A stretch of 36,557 nucleotides of DNA from DATKDU01 sp035649415 (GTDB taxonomy: Bacteria > Planctomycetota > Planctomycetia > Pirellulales > Pirellulaceae): NCBI GenBank assembly GCA_035649415.1, contig DASRJP010000352.1, positions 1-36,557 of the forward strand, written 5' to 3'. Under the pieces are notes generated by a model. The model made no database searches. It saw nothing but the letters and a program-made list of their open reading frames with translations, and was not told the DNA's origin. A program made the position numbers and the translations under genes. How positions within the stretch are numbered: position 1 is the stretch's first letter; the number at the start of each line of letters is the position of its first letter. Shown here piece after piece: positions 19,252 to 26,904 of this stretch.

Positions 19252-20118
19252 ATGTCTGTCCGGCAAACGACGCTGCTCCTCTTGGCCGCCCTGGCTGTGA
19301 CATTTTGTCCCGGCTGCTGGTCGCGCAGCGCTCCGTCCCCCGCAGCAACCAGCGGAACTGACGGCGACCCAAAGGCCAAAACTGGAGGCCTGACGCCGCT
19401 ATCCGAGAAAACCAAGGACGGTCCAGGAGAGGAAAAGTCGGCACCCAAGGACGAGAAGTCTTCCGCGACTGACAGCAGCAAGCAAACAAAGGCTGGTAGC
19501 ACCGGCCAGGATCCGCAGCCGGCCGGGGCAGAAGCGGGGCCGCCGGTGGATTTAAAGTCGCTGCTGCCCGAGCTCGTGGCCGGCTTTCGGTCCCCCTATT
19601 CGGTCGAAGTCTTCCAGGCGGCCGAAAAGCTCCGCCAACTCCCTCCTGAGGCGCGGCGAAATGCGCTGGCTGAACTTTCGGCCCATGACAGCGCCAACGT
19701 ACGCGAAAATGCCTGGCGGGCGTTTGCCACTTGGGCGACGCGGGAGGACGTGCCGACGCTCATCGCCGCCTTGCAGAGCCCGCACGAGGACGTGCACACG
19801 GCCGCACTGGAGTTGATGGCCCAGTTTCCCAACGTCGAAACGATCGGCGTGCTGACGAAGCTGCTACCGGACGGGAACTTTCGCGAGCGGGCCGAGGCGC
19901 TGCTGATCCGGGTCGGTCCGGCGGCCGAAGGTGCTGTACTGGCTTACATCGACCACACGGACGCAGCTTTGCGGTCGGCATCCTGGCGCGTCTTGGGCGA
20001 GATTGGCACTCGCAAAAGCCTCTTGGCGCTCGAGCGGCTTGCCACGCAGCAGCAGTTTCAGAACGACGCGGAACTACAGGGGTCGCTCGCGAAGATCAGG
20101 GAGCGGCTCAGAAGGTAG
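19252..20118 (+). CDS. Probable lipoprotein with HEAT repeats
   Basis: A 288-residue exported protein. The N-terminal signal ends at FCPGCW; the Cys after PG is the likely lipidation site, though the lipobox is not ideal because -3 is Cys. Residues about 25-97 are a disordered Ser/Lys/Glu/Pro linker. From about 98 to the end come helical HEAT-type repeats: NALAELSAHDSANVRENAWRAFATWA, VPTLIAALQSPHEDVHTAALELMA, IGVLTKLLPDGNFRERAEALLIRVG, AVLAYIDHTDAALRSASWRVLG. Two ATGs lie in tandem. I chose the second (19252) because AAGGA is 6 bases before it and only 3 before the first. It is probably a periplasmic binding scaffold; partner unknown. Confidence 0.82.
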   Translation: MSVRQTTLLLLAALAVTFCPGCWSRSAPSPAATSGTDGDPKAKTGGLTPLSEKTKDGPGEEKSAPKDEKSSATDSSKQTKAGSTGQDPQPAGAEAGPPVDLKSLLPELVAGFRSPYSVEVFQAAEKLRQLPPEARRNALAELSAHDSANVRENAWRAFATWATREDVPTLIAALQSPHEDVHTAALELMAQFPNVETIGVLTKLLPDGNFRERAEALLIRVGPAAEGAVLAYIDHTDAALRSASWRVLGEIGTRKSLLALERLATQQQFQNDAELQGSLAKIRERLRR

Positions 20119-20158
20119 CCCGCATTACCGGAACTTGGGTCCGCCGCTCGGCGTTCCG

Positions 20159-21838
20159 CTAGTACTTCATCCACCCCAAATACTGCCAATACTCAAAGAT
20201 CCAGGGGTGGGAAAATGGGTTGAGGCTGTTATAGGTGGCCGAGAAGGCGCTAATGGCCAGGAAAGCCAGGCAGAACCAGCAGGCGCGGCGCGACGGCGAT
20301 GCCCAGTCGGCTGCCGGCAGCATCGCCACCAGCCACAGGGGCGCGAGCCACAGCATCCATCTCAGGCAGCAGCTCACGCCGCCGTAATTGCGGTCGATTT
20401 GCGACCGCGTCAGATAGAACGCCAGCACGGCCAAGGAAATCAACACCACTGCAATGGACAGTTCGCGCCAGTCGCGGTCACGGCCCGTGATCGCCAGCCC
20501 CAGCCCCAGCACCGTTAACAGCCAAATCGGCGTCAGCGAGAAAAGGCCGTGATGCCCGATCAGACAATGGACGGCGTACAGGGCAGTCGATGTCTCGCCG
20601 CGATCCACTCCTTGGAGATTACCGCTGGACCAGTAGCTTCCGGGAAACTCGTACCAGTTTCCCCACTGTCGAACCTGGATCTCCTCCTGGTCCTCATCCT
20701 TGATCATAGCGAACCGCTCGCGTGATTGCGGATCGACCAGCACCCAGCGCTTGTTGGGCCGCGATTCTTCGAGCCAGCTTTCCGGCGAGACGGTCACCCC
20801 GCCGCCCGCCAGCCATTGCTGAAGTTCGCTCGACAGGGAAATCCGCGGCGCGCGCTTCTGGTCGGTGGGATCGCCTGCGGCGGGAATAATCGGCGTTTTT
20901 TCATCCAGCGGAAACTTCGCCAGCGTCTTCCCGTCCTGCCGCTGCGCATAAGGCGGCTTCCAGGTGTCGTGCGCCAAGTAGTTCGTTCCAATAGCCGCGG
21001 CGGCAATCAGCAATGCCGGTGAAACGAACCAGACCAGAGCCTGCCGCGGCGATCGCTGGACCAGCATGCTGGCCACCACCACGAAGAAGGCCAGCGCCGG
21101 CAGTTCGCAGGCCGCCGTGAACGCGGCAAATAGTCCTGCCCCGGCGAATCGCCACCACTCCTCCTGCCGTTGCCAGCAGATCGGCAGCAGGCAGGCCAGC
21201 GTGAACATGGCGCTCACGGCTGCCGGCAGGTGGTTGTTCAGCGCCACGGCAAACGTGGTCATGCACGTTGCGCCGCACCCGCAGGCGACGACAAACATCC
21301 GTCCCCAATCGGTGGTGCCGTATTTCTCCGCCAGCCACGCCAGCGCCGCCAGTGCCAACCCCAGCGGCAATACATTCGTAAACAGCAACATCAGCCGCAC
21401 GACATAGAACGGCTTTTCCTCGAGTGTGGCGCCGGTCAGTTTCTTGATCAGCCAGTACTCCCCGGCCAAGAGGGTCGGAAACAGCGTCGGCTTGCTCGAG
21501 TAATAGTGCCACTTCCCGTCGCTTCCCCGATGGTAGACGACATCGATGCTGTGCCAGACCGGGTCGCGCTGATCCTCTTTCCGCTCGGCCAGGTCGTCGA
21601 AGTTCTCATATTCCTTGAAGATGATGTCGTCGATGACGTAGGTCCCTTCATCGACCAGCGCGCGAATCGTCGCCCAACGGCTTTTATCGTTGGCACTGAG
21701 AAACGGCGAGGGATCTGCCCGGCTGGCTGACTCCACCTGCATCACGCGGGCGGTCATGGTGCCCACGGAGATGGCAATCAGCAGTCCATATACAGACCAA
21801 CGCCAATACTTCGAGACCGACAGGCTTTCATCGTTCAT
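20159..21838 (-). CDS. Polytopic membrane protein, uncharacterised (GT-C-like topology)
   Basis: A 559-residue membrane protein with about ten hydrophobic segments. The first is at about 11-30, followed by a hydrophilic domain of about 115 residues (with DGKWHYYSSKPTLFPTLLAGEYW). Then come several helices, a second soluble domain of about 130 residues (TYLAHDTWKPPYAQRQ through IKDEDQEEIQVRQWGNWYEFPGSYW), and C-terminal helices. The early acidic loop and layout recall GT-C glycosyltransferases such as PMT/ArnT, but no clear catalytic Asp-Glu motif was identified. ATG 21838 gives the natural start of the hydrophobic N-terminus; GTG at 21886 is an alternative. It follows a glycosyltransferase gene on the same strand, separated by a hairpin, so a role in envelope sugar chemistry is possible. 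Confidence 0.78.
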   Translation of the reverse strand: MNDESLSVSKYWRWSVYGLLIAISVGTMTARVMQVESASRADPSPFLSANDKSRWATIRALVDEGTYVIDDIIFKEYENFDDLAERKEDQRDPVWHSIDVVYHRGSDGKWHYYSSKPTLFPTLLAGEYWLIKKLTGATLEEKPFYVVRLMLLFTNVLPLGLALAALAWLAEKYGTTDWGRMFVVACGCGATCMTTFAVALNNHLPAAVSAMFTLACLLPICWQRQEEWWRFAGAGLFAAFTAACELPALAFFVVVASMLVQRSPRQALVWFVSPALLIAAAAIGTNYLAHDTWKPPYAQRQDGKTLAKFPLDEKTPIIPAAGDPTDQKRAPRISLSSELQQWLAGGGVTVSPESWLEESRPNKRWVLVDPQSRERFAMIKDEDQEEIQVRQWGNWYEFPGSYWSSGNLQGVDRGETSTALYAVHCLIGHHGLFSLTPIWLLTVLGLGLAITGRDRDWRELSIAVVLISLAVLAFYLTRSQIDRNYGGVSCCLRWMLWLAPLWLVAMLPAADWASPSRRACWFCLAFLAISAFSATYNSLNPFSHPWIFEYWQYLGWMKY

Positions 21839-21920
21839 AGCGAACCCGCAGCCGCGCACGAGGAATTGGTGCGCCAGAATAGGCACTCAATCCTAGCTTC
21901 TGTCGCGCACGGGTTTTGGC

Positions 21921-21946
21921 GAATAATTCGGTCGGTCCGATTATTC
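21921..21946 (-). other. AT-rich inverted repeat between glycosyltransferase and membrane protein genes
   Basis: GAATAATTCGG (21921-21931) and CCGATTATTC (21937-21946) pair over ten positions with one bulged T. It lies about 85 bases before the membrane protein gene and 65 after the glycosyltransferase stop on the minus strand. It could be a factor-dependent terminator or a regulator site; no T-run follows. Confidence 0.4.
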
Positions 21947-22009
21947 AGAAAAATCGCCTGAAAATTGAAATTGCCCACGAAGTGCAAGTGGGAGGCTGCA
22001 AGTCGAAGG

Positions 22010-22996
22010 CTAGACGCTGTTTTCATCGCGAGCCGCCGCCGGCGAGCCAACGCGGGCCTTGATCGAATACGTCGCCGCATTCTGGCCATAGTAAGCGGTA
22101 AACAGCTCCGCCAGAAAGCCCATTGAAATGAACTGAGCGCCCAACAGCAGCGCGGCGACCGAATAGAGGACGGCCGGACGGTTGTGCAAGTCCTCGAGGT
22201 TCCACTCCGGAAAAATCTTGTCCGCCACCCAGTAGCCCGTCAGATACGTCAGACCGCAAAAGCCAAGAGCAAACGAGACGATGCCGAGCGTCCCCAGCAA
22301 GTGCTGCGGTCGATGCGTGAAACCGGTCAGGAAGTAAACGGTCAGAAGATCCAGAAACCCCTTCATGATCCGCGAGACGCCGTACTTGCTCCTACCGAAC
22401 TCGCGGGGGCGGTGGGCCACCACGATTTCTCCCACGCGAAACCCTCGCGCCGCGGCCAGCACCGGGATAAAGCGGTGCAGTTCGCCGTAAATCCGCACCT
22501 CCGAGAGCACTTCGCGACGGTAGCATTTGAAGCCGCAGTTGTGATCGTGCAGCTTGACGCCGGTCAGAGCGCCCACCAGCCAATTGAAGATTCGCGACGG
22601 GATCACCTTGTGCCACGGGTCGTGCCGTACCTTCTTCCAGCCGCTGACAATGTCCAGCTCCCCCGTCATTGCCTCCAGAAATCGCGGCATTTCGTGCGGA
22701 TCGTCCTGCAAGTCGGCATCGAGCGTGAACACGAACTGTCCGCGAGCCTCTTCAAAGCCCGCTGAGAGCGCCGCCGCTTTGCCAAAGTTGCGGCGCAGGC
22801 GAATGCCACGAACTCGCGAGTCTTCACCAGCCAGCCGCTCGATCACCGCCCATGAATCATCGGTCGAACCGTCGTCGACGAAGATGATCTCCAGATCGTG
22901 CCCCCGATCGCGAGCTACTTCTACCAGCTCCGCATGCAGGGCCGGCAAACTCTGGGCTTCGCAGAATACTGGGATGACGGCAGAGAGGGAAGGCAC
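22010..22996 (-). CDS. Family 2 glycosyltransferase, polyprenyl-phosphate sugar type
   Basis: A 328-residue GT2 enzyme of the DPM1/GtrB/ArnC-like group, which transfers a sugar from a nucleotide donor to a polyprenyl-phosphate carrier. The GT-A domain shows AVIPVFCEAQSLP (6-18), VDDGSTDDS (40-48), RNFGKAAALSAGF (69-81), DADLQDDP (93-100) with the metal-binding DxD, and HNCGFKCYRREV (152-163). The C-terminal part has two membrane helices, about 233-255 and 274-300, as in GtrB-like enzymes. The start is GTG at 22996 with no clear Shine-Dalgarno; the sequence just upstream is a degenerate TTCAGG tandem repeat. Homology covers the protein from residue 3, so this start is safe. The acceptor and sugar are unknown. 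Confidence 0.94.
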   Translation of the reverse strand: MPSLSAVIPVFCEAQSLPALHAELVEVARDRGHDLEIIFVDDGSTDDSWAVIERLAGEDSRVRGIRLRRNFGKAAALSAGFEEARGQFVFTLDADLQDDPHEMPRFLEAMTGELDIVSGWKKVRHDPWHKVIPSRIFNWLVGALTGVKLHDHNCGFKCYRREVLSEVRIYGELHRFIPVLAAARGFRVGEIVVAHRPREFGRSKYGVSRIMKGFLDLLTVYFLTGFTHRPQHLLGTLGIVSFALGFCGLTYLTGYWVADKIFPEWNLEDLHNRPAVLYSVAALLLGAQFISMGFLAELFTAYYGQNAATYSIKARVGSPAAARDENSV

Positions 22997-22999
22997 GGG

Positions 23000-23029
23000 G
23001 AGGGTTCAGGATTCAGGGTTCAGGAGTCA
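23000..23029. repeat. Degenerate TTCAGG-type tandem repeat
   Basis: Four imperfect units of the type (G/A)TTCAGG / AGTCAG in a row lie directly upstream of the glycosyltransferase start. Similar degenerate runs are scattered in planctomycete intergenic DNA, from memory. Confidence 0.45.
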
Positions 23030-23149
23030 GAGGCCAATTGCGGGGCGACAAACTTTCAGCCTAATTGGAGGCGGACGCCTTTACTGGAGTGAGATTAACT
23101 CCGCGGCCCAAATTCGGCGAGATGACTTTCACAGCGGTACTGCGATCGG

Positions 23150-23180
23150 CTGACCGATGGCGGCAGTACGCGGCTATAAT
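23150..23180 (+). promoter_or_regulatory. Candidate promoter of the membrane protein - galM pair
   Basis: A consensus -10, TATAAT (23175-23180), lies 34 bases before the TTG start, with CTGACC (23150-23155) as a weak -35 at 19 bases. Its position downstream of the upstream ATG at 23157 argues that this ATG is not translated. Confidence 0.5.
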
Positions 23181-23213
23181 CCTCTGTTTTCCGCGACGCC
23201 AAAGGAGCCGCCG

Positions 23214-24209
23214 TTGTTCGATCTGCTATTCATTTTGCTCCTGTCGATTCATCTGCTACTGGCGAATGTTGCGGCAGGAGGTCCGCTCGTTTGTCTATGG
23301 CTGGAATGGAAAGGCCGTGCCAAGCGCGACGCCCTGGCGGGCCAGGCGGCGGATTATCTGGCATTCTGGTCGCTTGCTTCACTCCTCGGCGGCGGGTTAT
23401 TGGGGATGTTGCTAGGCGCCCTTTTGTGGGATGGCGCGTATCGGTCGCTGTGGATGGAGCGGCTGGCGCACAAGGCGAGCTGGGCAATTGGCGAATACGC
23501 CGTGTCGCTATTCGTGATTGGCGGCTATTGGCTGTGGCGCTGGATCCGCCCCGCAGCCGGCATGCCCACTGCCGTCTGTCGCATGTTCCTGCTGCTATTC
23601 ACGGCCACCAACCTGCTCTATCATTTTCCGCCGCTGTTTCTGGTCGCGTCGCGATTATCAGATGCTGGGGAGGCAACTGGACTGCCGGTGACGCCGGCGC
23701 TATTTCGCCAGGAGATGGCCCGCGGCGAAGTGGCAGCGCTAACTGCGCATTTCACGCTGGCGTCGCTCGCCATGACAGGTGTGATGTTGCTAGGCCTGGC
23801 GCTGCGGGTCAAGCGCCGCGGCGGCACGGACGACGATTACGGACGGCTGGCTCGCTGGGGAGGTTGGATCGGTTTGATCCCGTCGCTGCTGCAGTTGCCC
23901 GTCGGCCTGTGGGTGCTGGCTACCATCTCGGCAGCACTGCAAAGCCGGCTCATGGGGAGCCATTTCGTCGCCACGGGCTGTTTCCTGGTGGGCCTGCTCG
24001 GCGCGCTGTGGCTGATGCGCGAGCTGGCTGCCATCGCCCTGGGGGAACGCGAGCGGAGCCAGCTCATCCGGACGATGGTGCTGATGGTGGCGGTCGTCGC
24101 GCTGATGACGGCCGCACAACAACTGGCCCGAGTTCGCAGTTCGCCGGCCGCGACGGCGGCTGCTCCTGCACAGCCAAGCGGCAAGATCGCCGCAGCTACG
24201 CTACATTAG
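23214..24209 (+). CDS. Multi-helix membrane protein with candidate haem-ligand histidines
   Basis: A 331-residue polytopic protein with about eight hydrophobic segments. I start it at TTG 23214: AAAGGAG lies 6 bases upstream and a TATAAT promoter element overlaps the more upstream frame, so ATG 23157 is unlikely. Histidines occur inside or at the edge of hydrophobic segments: His13 (SIHLLLANV), His137 (LYHFPPLF), His179 (TAHFTLASL) and His250 (GSHFVATG). LLQLPVGLWVLA (225-236) also has a quinone-oxidase flavour. This is compatible with a b-type cytochrome, but no classical motif confirms it. The stop is 4 bases from the galM start, so the two are translationally coupled. The family is not recognised. 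Confidence 0.78.
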   Translation: MFDLLFILLLSIHLLLANVAAGGPLVCLWLEWKGRAKRDALAGQAADYLAFWSLASLLGGGLLGMLLGALLWDGAYRSLWMERLAHKASWAIGEYAVSLFVIGGYWLWRWIRPAAGMPTAVCRMFLLLFTATNLLYHFPPLFLVASRLSDAGEATGLPVTPALFRQEMARGEVAALTAHFTLASLAMTGVMLLGLALRVKRRGGTDDDYGRLARWGGWIGLIPSLLQLPVGLWVLATISAALQSRLMGSHFVATGCFLVGLLGALWLMRELAAIALGERERSQLIRTMVLMVAVVALMTAAQQLARVRSSPAATAAAPAQPSGKIAAATLH

Positions 24210-24213
24210 GCGC

Positions 24214-25152
24214 ATGCTCGACAACATCATCCTCAAGGACGATTCCGCCGGCAGCATCGCCGAAATCATTCCGGGGCTGGGCTTCAACTGCCATCGCTTT
24301 GCCGCGATGCATGCCGGCCAAACGGTGGAAGTGCTCTATGCCGCCGCCAATTTCACCAAGGGGACCGAGCGGCCTTCCGGCAGCGGCACGCCAATTCTGT
24401 TTCCATTTCCTGGGCGAATTCGCGGCACGTCGCTGGTCTGGCAAGGCAAGACATATCCGCTGGAAGCGGGGGACGGCCGCGGAAACGCGATCCACGGATT
24501 TGTGCACACGCGGCCGTGGCGTGTGCTCGAGCAGACCCCCACCCGGCTCGTCGGTCAGTTCCATGCCGGTCGGGACGATCCGTCACTTCTGGCCCGCTGG
24601 CCCAGCGATTTTCGCATCACGGCGACCTACGTCCTGGCCGGGCAGACACTGGCGATGAACTATCTGTGCGAAAACATGGGCAAAGTGCCGCTGCCTTGCG
24701 GCCTGGGAACGCACCCCTACTTTCGCGTGCCCCTGGGTGGCTCTGACGGCGCGGCGTGCCTCGTGCGGCTGCCGGTGCGCGAGCGGTGGGAGTTGGCCGA
24801 GATGCTGCCGACGGGGCGGCGGCTGCCCCTGGAAAACGCGGGCCAGTTTGCCGCCGGCCAGCGCTTCGCGGAAATGAAGTTCGATGACGCATTTACGGGG
24901 CTGGAGTTCAGTAGCGGCTGGTGCCGTCCGTCGATTCACGATCCGGAAAGCGGCGCGACCGTGACGGTGGCGTTCGACTCGGCGTTTCGCGAGTGCGTCG
25001 TCTACACGCCGCCGCATCGCGAGGCCATTTGCATCGAGCCGTATACCTGCGTAGCCGGCGCCTTCAACCTGGACCCGGGTCTGGACACGGGCCTGCGCAT
25101 CCTGCCACCGGGAGGGAGCTTCACAGCGCAGGTTGAGTTTCGCGTGAGCTAG
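24214..25152 (+). CDS. galM: Aldose 1-epimerase (mutarotase)-like protein
   Basis: A 312-residue galactose-mutarotase-fold enzyme, interconverting alpha and beta anomers of aldohexoses. Family landmarks are present: PILFPFPGRIRG (60-71), NAIHGFVHTRPW (91-102; His94 and His98), GLGTHPYFRVP (163-173; His167, the catalytic acid candidate), DDAFTGL (224-230) and ICIEPYTC (272-279; Glu275, the catalytic base candidate). ATG 24214 lies 4 bases after the stop of the membrane protein gene. The true substrate may be a hexose-6-phosphate or another aldose, since YeaD-like enzymes share this fold; the symbol is a best fit. Confidence 0.9.
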   Translation: MLDNIILKDDSAGSIAEIIPGLGFNCHRFAAMHAGQTVEVLYAAANFTKGTERPSGSGTPILFPFPGRIRGTSLVWQGKTYPLEAGDGRGNAIHGFVHTRPWRVLEQTPTRLVGQFHAGRDDPSLLARWPSDFRITATYVLAGQTLAMNYLCENMGKVPLPCGLGTHPYFRVPLGGSDGAACLVRLPVRERWELAEMLPTGRRLPLENAGQFAAGQRFAEMKFDDAFTGLEFSSGWCRPSIHDPESGATVTVAFDSAFRECVVYTPPHREAICIEPYTCVAGAFNLDPGLDTGLRILPPGGSFTAQVEFRVS

Positions 25153-25202
25153 GAATTGCGCCAGAGGCCACATGTTGGGCTGTCGGCCCGTCGCATGAAA
25201 TG

Positions 25203-25250
25203 CCCTCACCCGGCCTTCGGCCACCGTCTCCCGAGGGGAGAGGGTTTTTC
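25203..25250. repeat. CCCTCACCC...GGGAGAGGG intergenic repeat; possible terminator after galM
   Basis: CCCTCACCCGGCCTTCGGCC and CTCCCGAGGGGAGAGGGTTTTT follow the galM stop. The second part folds as CTCCC-GAG-GGGAG and then has a T-run, so it can act as an intrinsic terminator on the plus strand. This element closely resembles a widely dispersed bacterial intergenic repeat (ccctcaccc...gggagaggg). Confidence 0.5.
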
Positions 25251-25258
25251 ATGGAAGA

Positions 25259-25645
25259 CTATTCGGCCGGCAGCTTCCCTGCCTTGATCTTCTCGCCGTA
25301 GGTCGTGCCGTCGGCGGCCTTCTCCGCCTCGGCCTTTTCCAGCCCTTCGAAGATGTACTTCTTGGACGCCTCGAGCTTGCCAGTAAATTTTTCGAAATCG
25401 GCTTTGGTAAGAAATTTGCCGACCGCCTTGCCGTAGTCGTTGGTCTCTTTTTTGGCCTTGTCGCTGGGGTTGTGGCACACGTGGCAATTGGCCGCCTTGG
25501 CTGCCTTGATGAATTCCTCGTTCTTGTTCCCGTCGAGGTATTTTCGCCGCCACTGCAAGTTGAACGGGGCGATTCCCAAGGCCGGGCTGATGCACCAGCC
25601 GATGACGATCGCCCCCAGGCAGCCGATCAGCAGGAATTTCCTCAT
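25259..25645 (-). CDS. Small secreted mono-haem c-type cytochrome-like protein, copy 3 of tandem set
   Basis: A 128-residue protein with a signal peptide (about 1-24, SPALG), then PFNLQWRRKYLDGN, one CHVCH haem-attachment site (54-58), the conserved NDYGKAVGKFLTKADFEK stretch, and a C-tail ending GEKIKAGKLPAE. The region after the CxxCH is a long charged amphipathic helix (Lys/Glu/Ala). It aligns end to end with the next two genes upstream. No obvious distal Met ligand is conserved, so the sixth haem ligand is uncertain. ATG 25645 follows GGGAGGCGAC, a good ribosome-binding site. It is the last gene of the set, 55 bases after the middle copy. Role unknown; a periplasmic electron carrier is the simplest guess. 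Confidence 0.83.
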   Translation of the reverse strand: MRKFLLIGCLGAIVIGWCISPALGIAPFNLQWRRKYLDGNKNEEFIKAAKAANCHVCHNPSDKAKKETNDYGKAVGKFLTKADFEKFTGKLEASKKYIFEGLEKAEAEKAADGTTYGEKIKAGKLPAE

Positions 25646-25699
25646 GTCGCCTCCCGATCGAGTTCGCTGCGGCATTTGGACGGTTCTGCGCGAGGCCCA

Positions 25700-26092
25700 C
25701 TAGCCCGCCGGCAGCTTCCCCTCCTTGATCCGCTCGCCGTACGTCTTGCCGTCAGGGGCTTTCTCGGCCGCCGCCTTTTCAAGGCCCTCTTGAATGTACT
25801 TCTTGGCGGCGTCCATATCCTCCTTGATCTTTTCGTATCCCGCTTTGGTGATGAATTTCTTCACCACCTTGCCGTATTCGTTGTGATCCTTCTTGCTCTT
25901 GCTGTTGGCGTCGTGGCATACGTTGCAACTGGCTGTCCCAATCCCCACCGCCTTGACAAAGGCCTCGTTTTTGTTGCCTTCCACGTACTTCGCCTTCCAC
26001 TGGGTGTTAAATGGCGGCAGAGCCAGCGCCGGAGCGGCAATGGCAACTACGACCAGCAATGCCAGGCAGCGCTTCCACATCTGCATTCTCAT
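25700..26092 (-). CDS. Small secreted mono-haem c-type cytochrome-like protein, copy 2 of tandem set
   Basis: A 130-residue paralogue of its neighbours. A signal peptide (about 1-25) is followed by PFNTQWKAKYVEGN, a CNVCH haem site (56-60), KSKKDHNEYGKVVKKFITKAG and the C-tail YGERIKEGKLPAG. It differs by a short insert (GIGTAS) just before the CxxCH. ATG 26092 was chosen because GGGAG lies about 9 bases upstream; the open frame extends 30 codons further but through the terminator hairpin of the upstream copy. Hence either read-through or a separate promoter is needed for this gene. The conserved positions are those shared by all three copies. Confidence 0.83.
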   Translation of the reverse strand: MRMQMWKRCLALLVVVAIAAPALALPPFNTQWKAKYVEGNKNEAFVKAVGIGTASCNVCHDANSKSKKDHNEYGKVVKKFITKAGYEKIKEDMDAAKKYIQEGLEKAAAEKAPDGKTYGERIKEGKLPAG

Positions 26093-26134
26093 GTTCCAAA
26101 TCTCCCAGAATTCAATGCCGAATAAACAACCGCG

Positions 26135-26167
26135 CAAAAAATCGGGCCGCCAGGTGGCAGCCCGATT
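26135..26167 (-). terminator. Intrinsic terminator after copy 1 of the cytochrome-like set
   Basis: On the minus strand a 12-bp stem AATCGGGCTGCC - ACCT - GGCGGCCCGATT, with one G-T wobble, is followed directly by a run of T. This is the clearest rho-independent terminator in the window. It lies about 30 bases after the stop of the first paralogue and 45 before the start of the second, so it should make the first gene the most highly expressed. Confidence 0.8.
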
Positions 26168-26197
26168 GATTATGCAATCCACTAGCCAGCGACGCTA

Positions 26198-26587
26198 CTA
26201 GGCGCCGGCGGGAAGCGACCCGGCCTTGATCCGCTCGCCAAACGTCTTGCCGTCAGCGGCCTTGTCGGCTTCCGCCTTGTCGAGCCCTTCCAAGATGTAC
26301 TTCTTGGCGGCCTCGACATCCATTTTCATTTTTTCGTAGTCGGCCTTCTTCAAGTATTTCGACACCGCCATGCCGTACGGATTGCGGTCTTTCTTGCTCT
26401 TGGAGCCTGGGTCATGGCACACGTTGCAATTAGCCTCCTTGACCGCCTTGACGAAGGCTTCGTTCGTGCTGTTGTCGGAATACTTCGCCTTCCATTCCTT
26501 GCTGAACGGCAAAATGGCCATGGCAGGAGTGGCCGCAACGCACAGGGCAAACGCACCCAGGCACAGTGTCAAAGCAAACTTCTTCAT
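26198..26587 (-). CDS. Small secreted mono-haem c-type cytochrome-like protein, copy 1 of tandem set
   Basis: A 129-residue protein that opens the set. A signal peptide (about 1-24, PAMAI) is followed by PFSKEWKAKYSDNS, a CNVCH haem site (54-58), KSKKDRNPYGMAVSKYLKKADYEK and the C-tail FGERIKAGSLPAGA. The three proteins share all these blocks, so they arose by tandem duplication. ATG 26587 follows GGAGG at 9 bases. A consensus-like TTGACA promoter lies upstream, and a strong terminator lies just downstream. The Met in PYGMAV (here only) is a possible sixth haem ligand but is not shared by the other copies. Confidence 0.85.
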   Translation of the reverse strand: MKKFALTLCLGAFALCVAATPAMAILPFSKEWKAKYSDNSTNEAFVKAVKEANCNVCHDPGSKSKKDRNPYGMAVSKYLKKADYEKMKMDVEAAKKYILEGLDKAEADKAADGKTFGERIKAGSLPAGA

Positions 26588-26904
26588 CCTGGCAAACCTC
26601 CACAGGGAGTAGGAAAATCGCCGTGTTGGCAGATAGGGCCGACGCCTCCGCAGCGCCGACCCACCATCGTGGTGGGAGAAAAAAGGTGGGCAGCTAATTA
26701 ATAGAATTTAGGTGGCGACGGCTGTCAAGGAAGATACGGGCTCCTTGTTCACGCAAAGTTGGCGATGATGAAGAAATTGTCAGGTTTTAAGCAGTCGCTT
26801 GCGGAAGTTCGCAAAACATTGACGCCTGTTGATTGTTGCAGACCGGCACGAGTCTTCGCCCCCTGAGACAGATCTTTCCTGCGTCAGCGGGTAGAATCGC
26901 GGGC
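26588..26904. other. Divergent intergenic region between cytochrome-like set and RYSLR protein
   Basis: About 317 bases without a convincing gene. Contents: leader of the cytochrome-like set with a CCCACCA-TCG-TGGTGGG hairpin (about 26660-26676) beside an A-run, the minus-strand promoter at 26700-26728, a TTGCG-GAAGTT-CGCAA dyad near 26800, and a TAGAAT element (26892-26897) eight bases before the rightward ATG. That last spacing would suit a leaderless transcript. Confidence 0.45.
26700..26728 (-). promoter_or_regulatory. Promoter candidate of the cytochrome-like set
   Basis: A perfect -35, TTGACA (26728-26723), and TCTATT (26705-26700) are separated by 17 bases on the minus strand; TATTAA overlaps as an alternative -10. 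The start codon of copy 1 lies about 113 bases further on. Confidence 0.55.

Noticed and set aside
23157..23213. ATG at 23157 as the start of the membrane protein
   Set aside because: It lies before the TATAAT box, and the TTG at 23214 has a strong Shine-Dalgarno and begins the hydrophobic segment.
25203..25250. CRISPR-like repeat
   Set aside because: A single GC-rich dispersed element with internal dyads, not a spaced array; no array of equal repeats and spacers occurs anywhere in the window.
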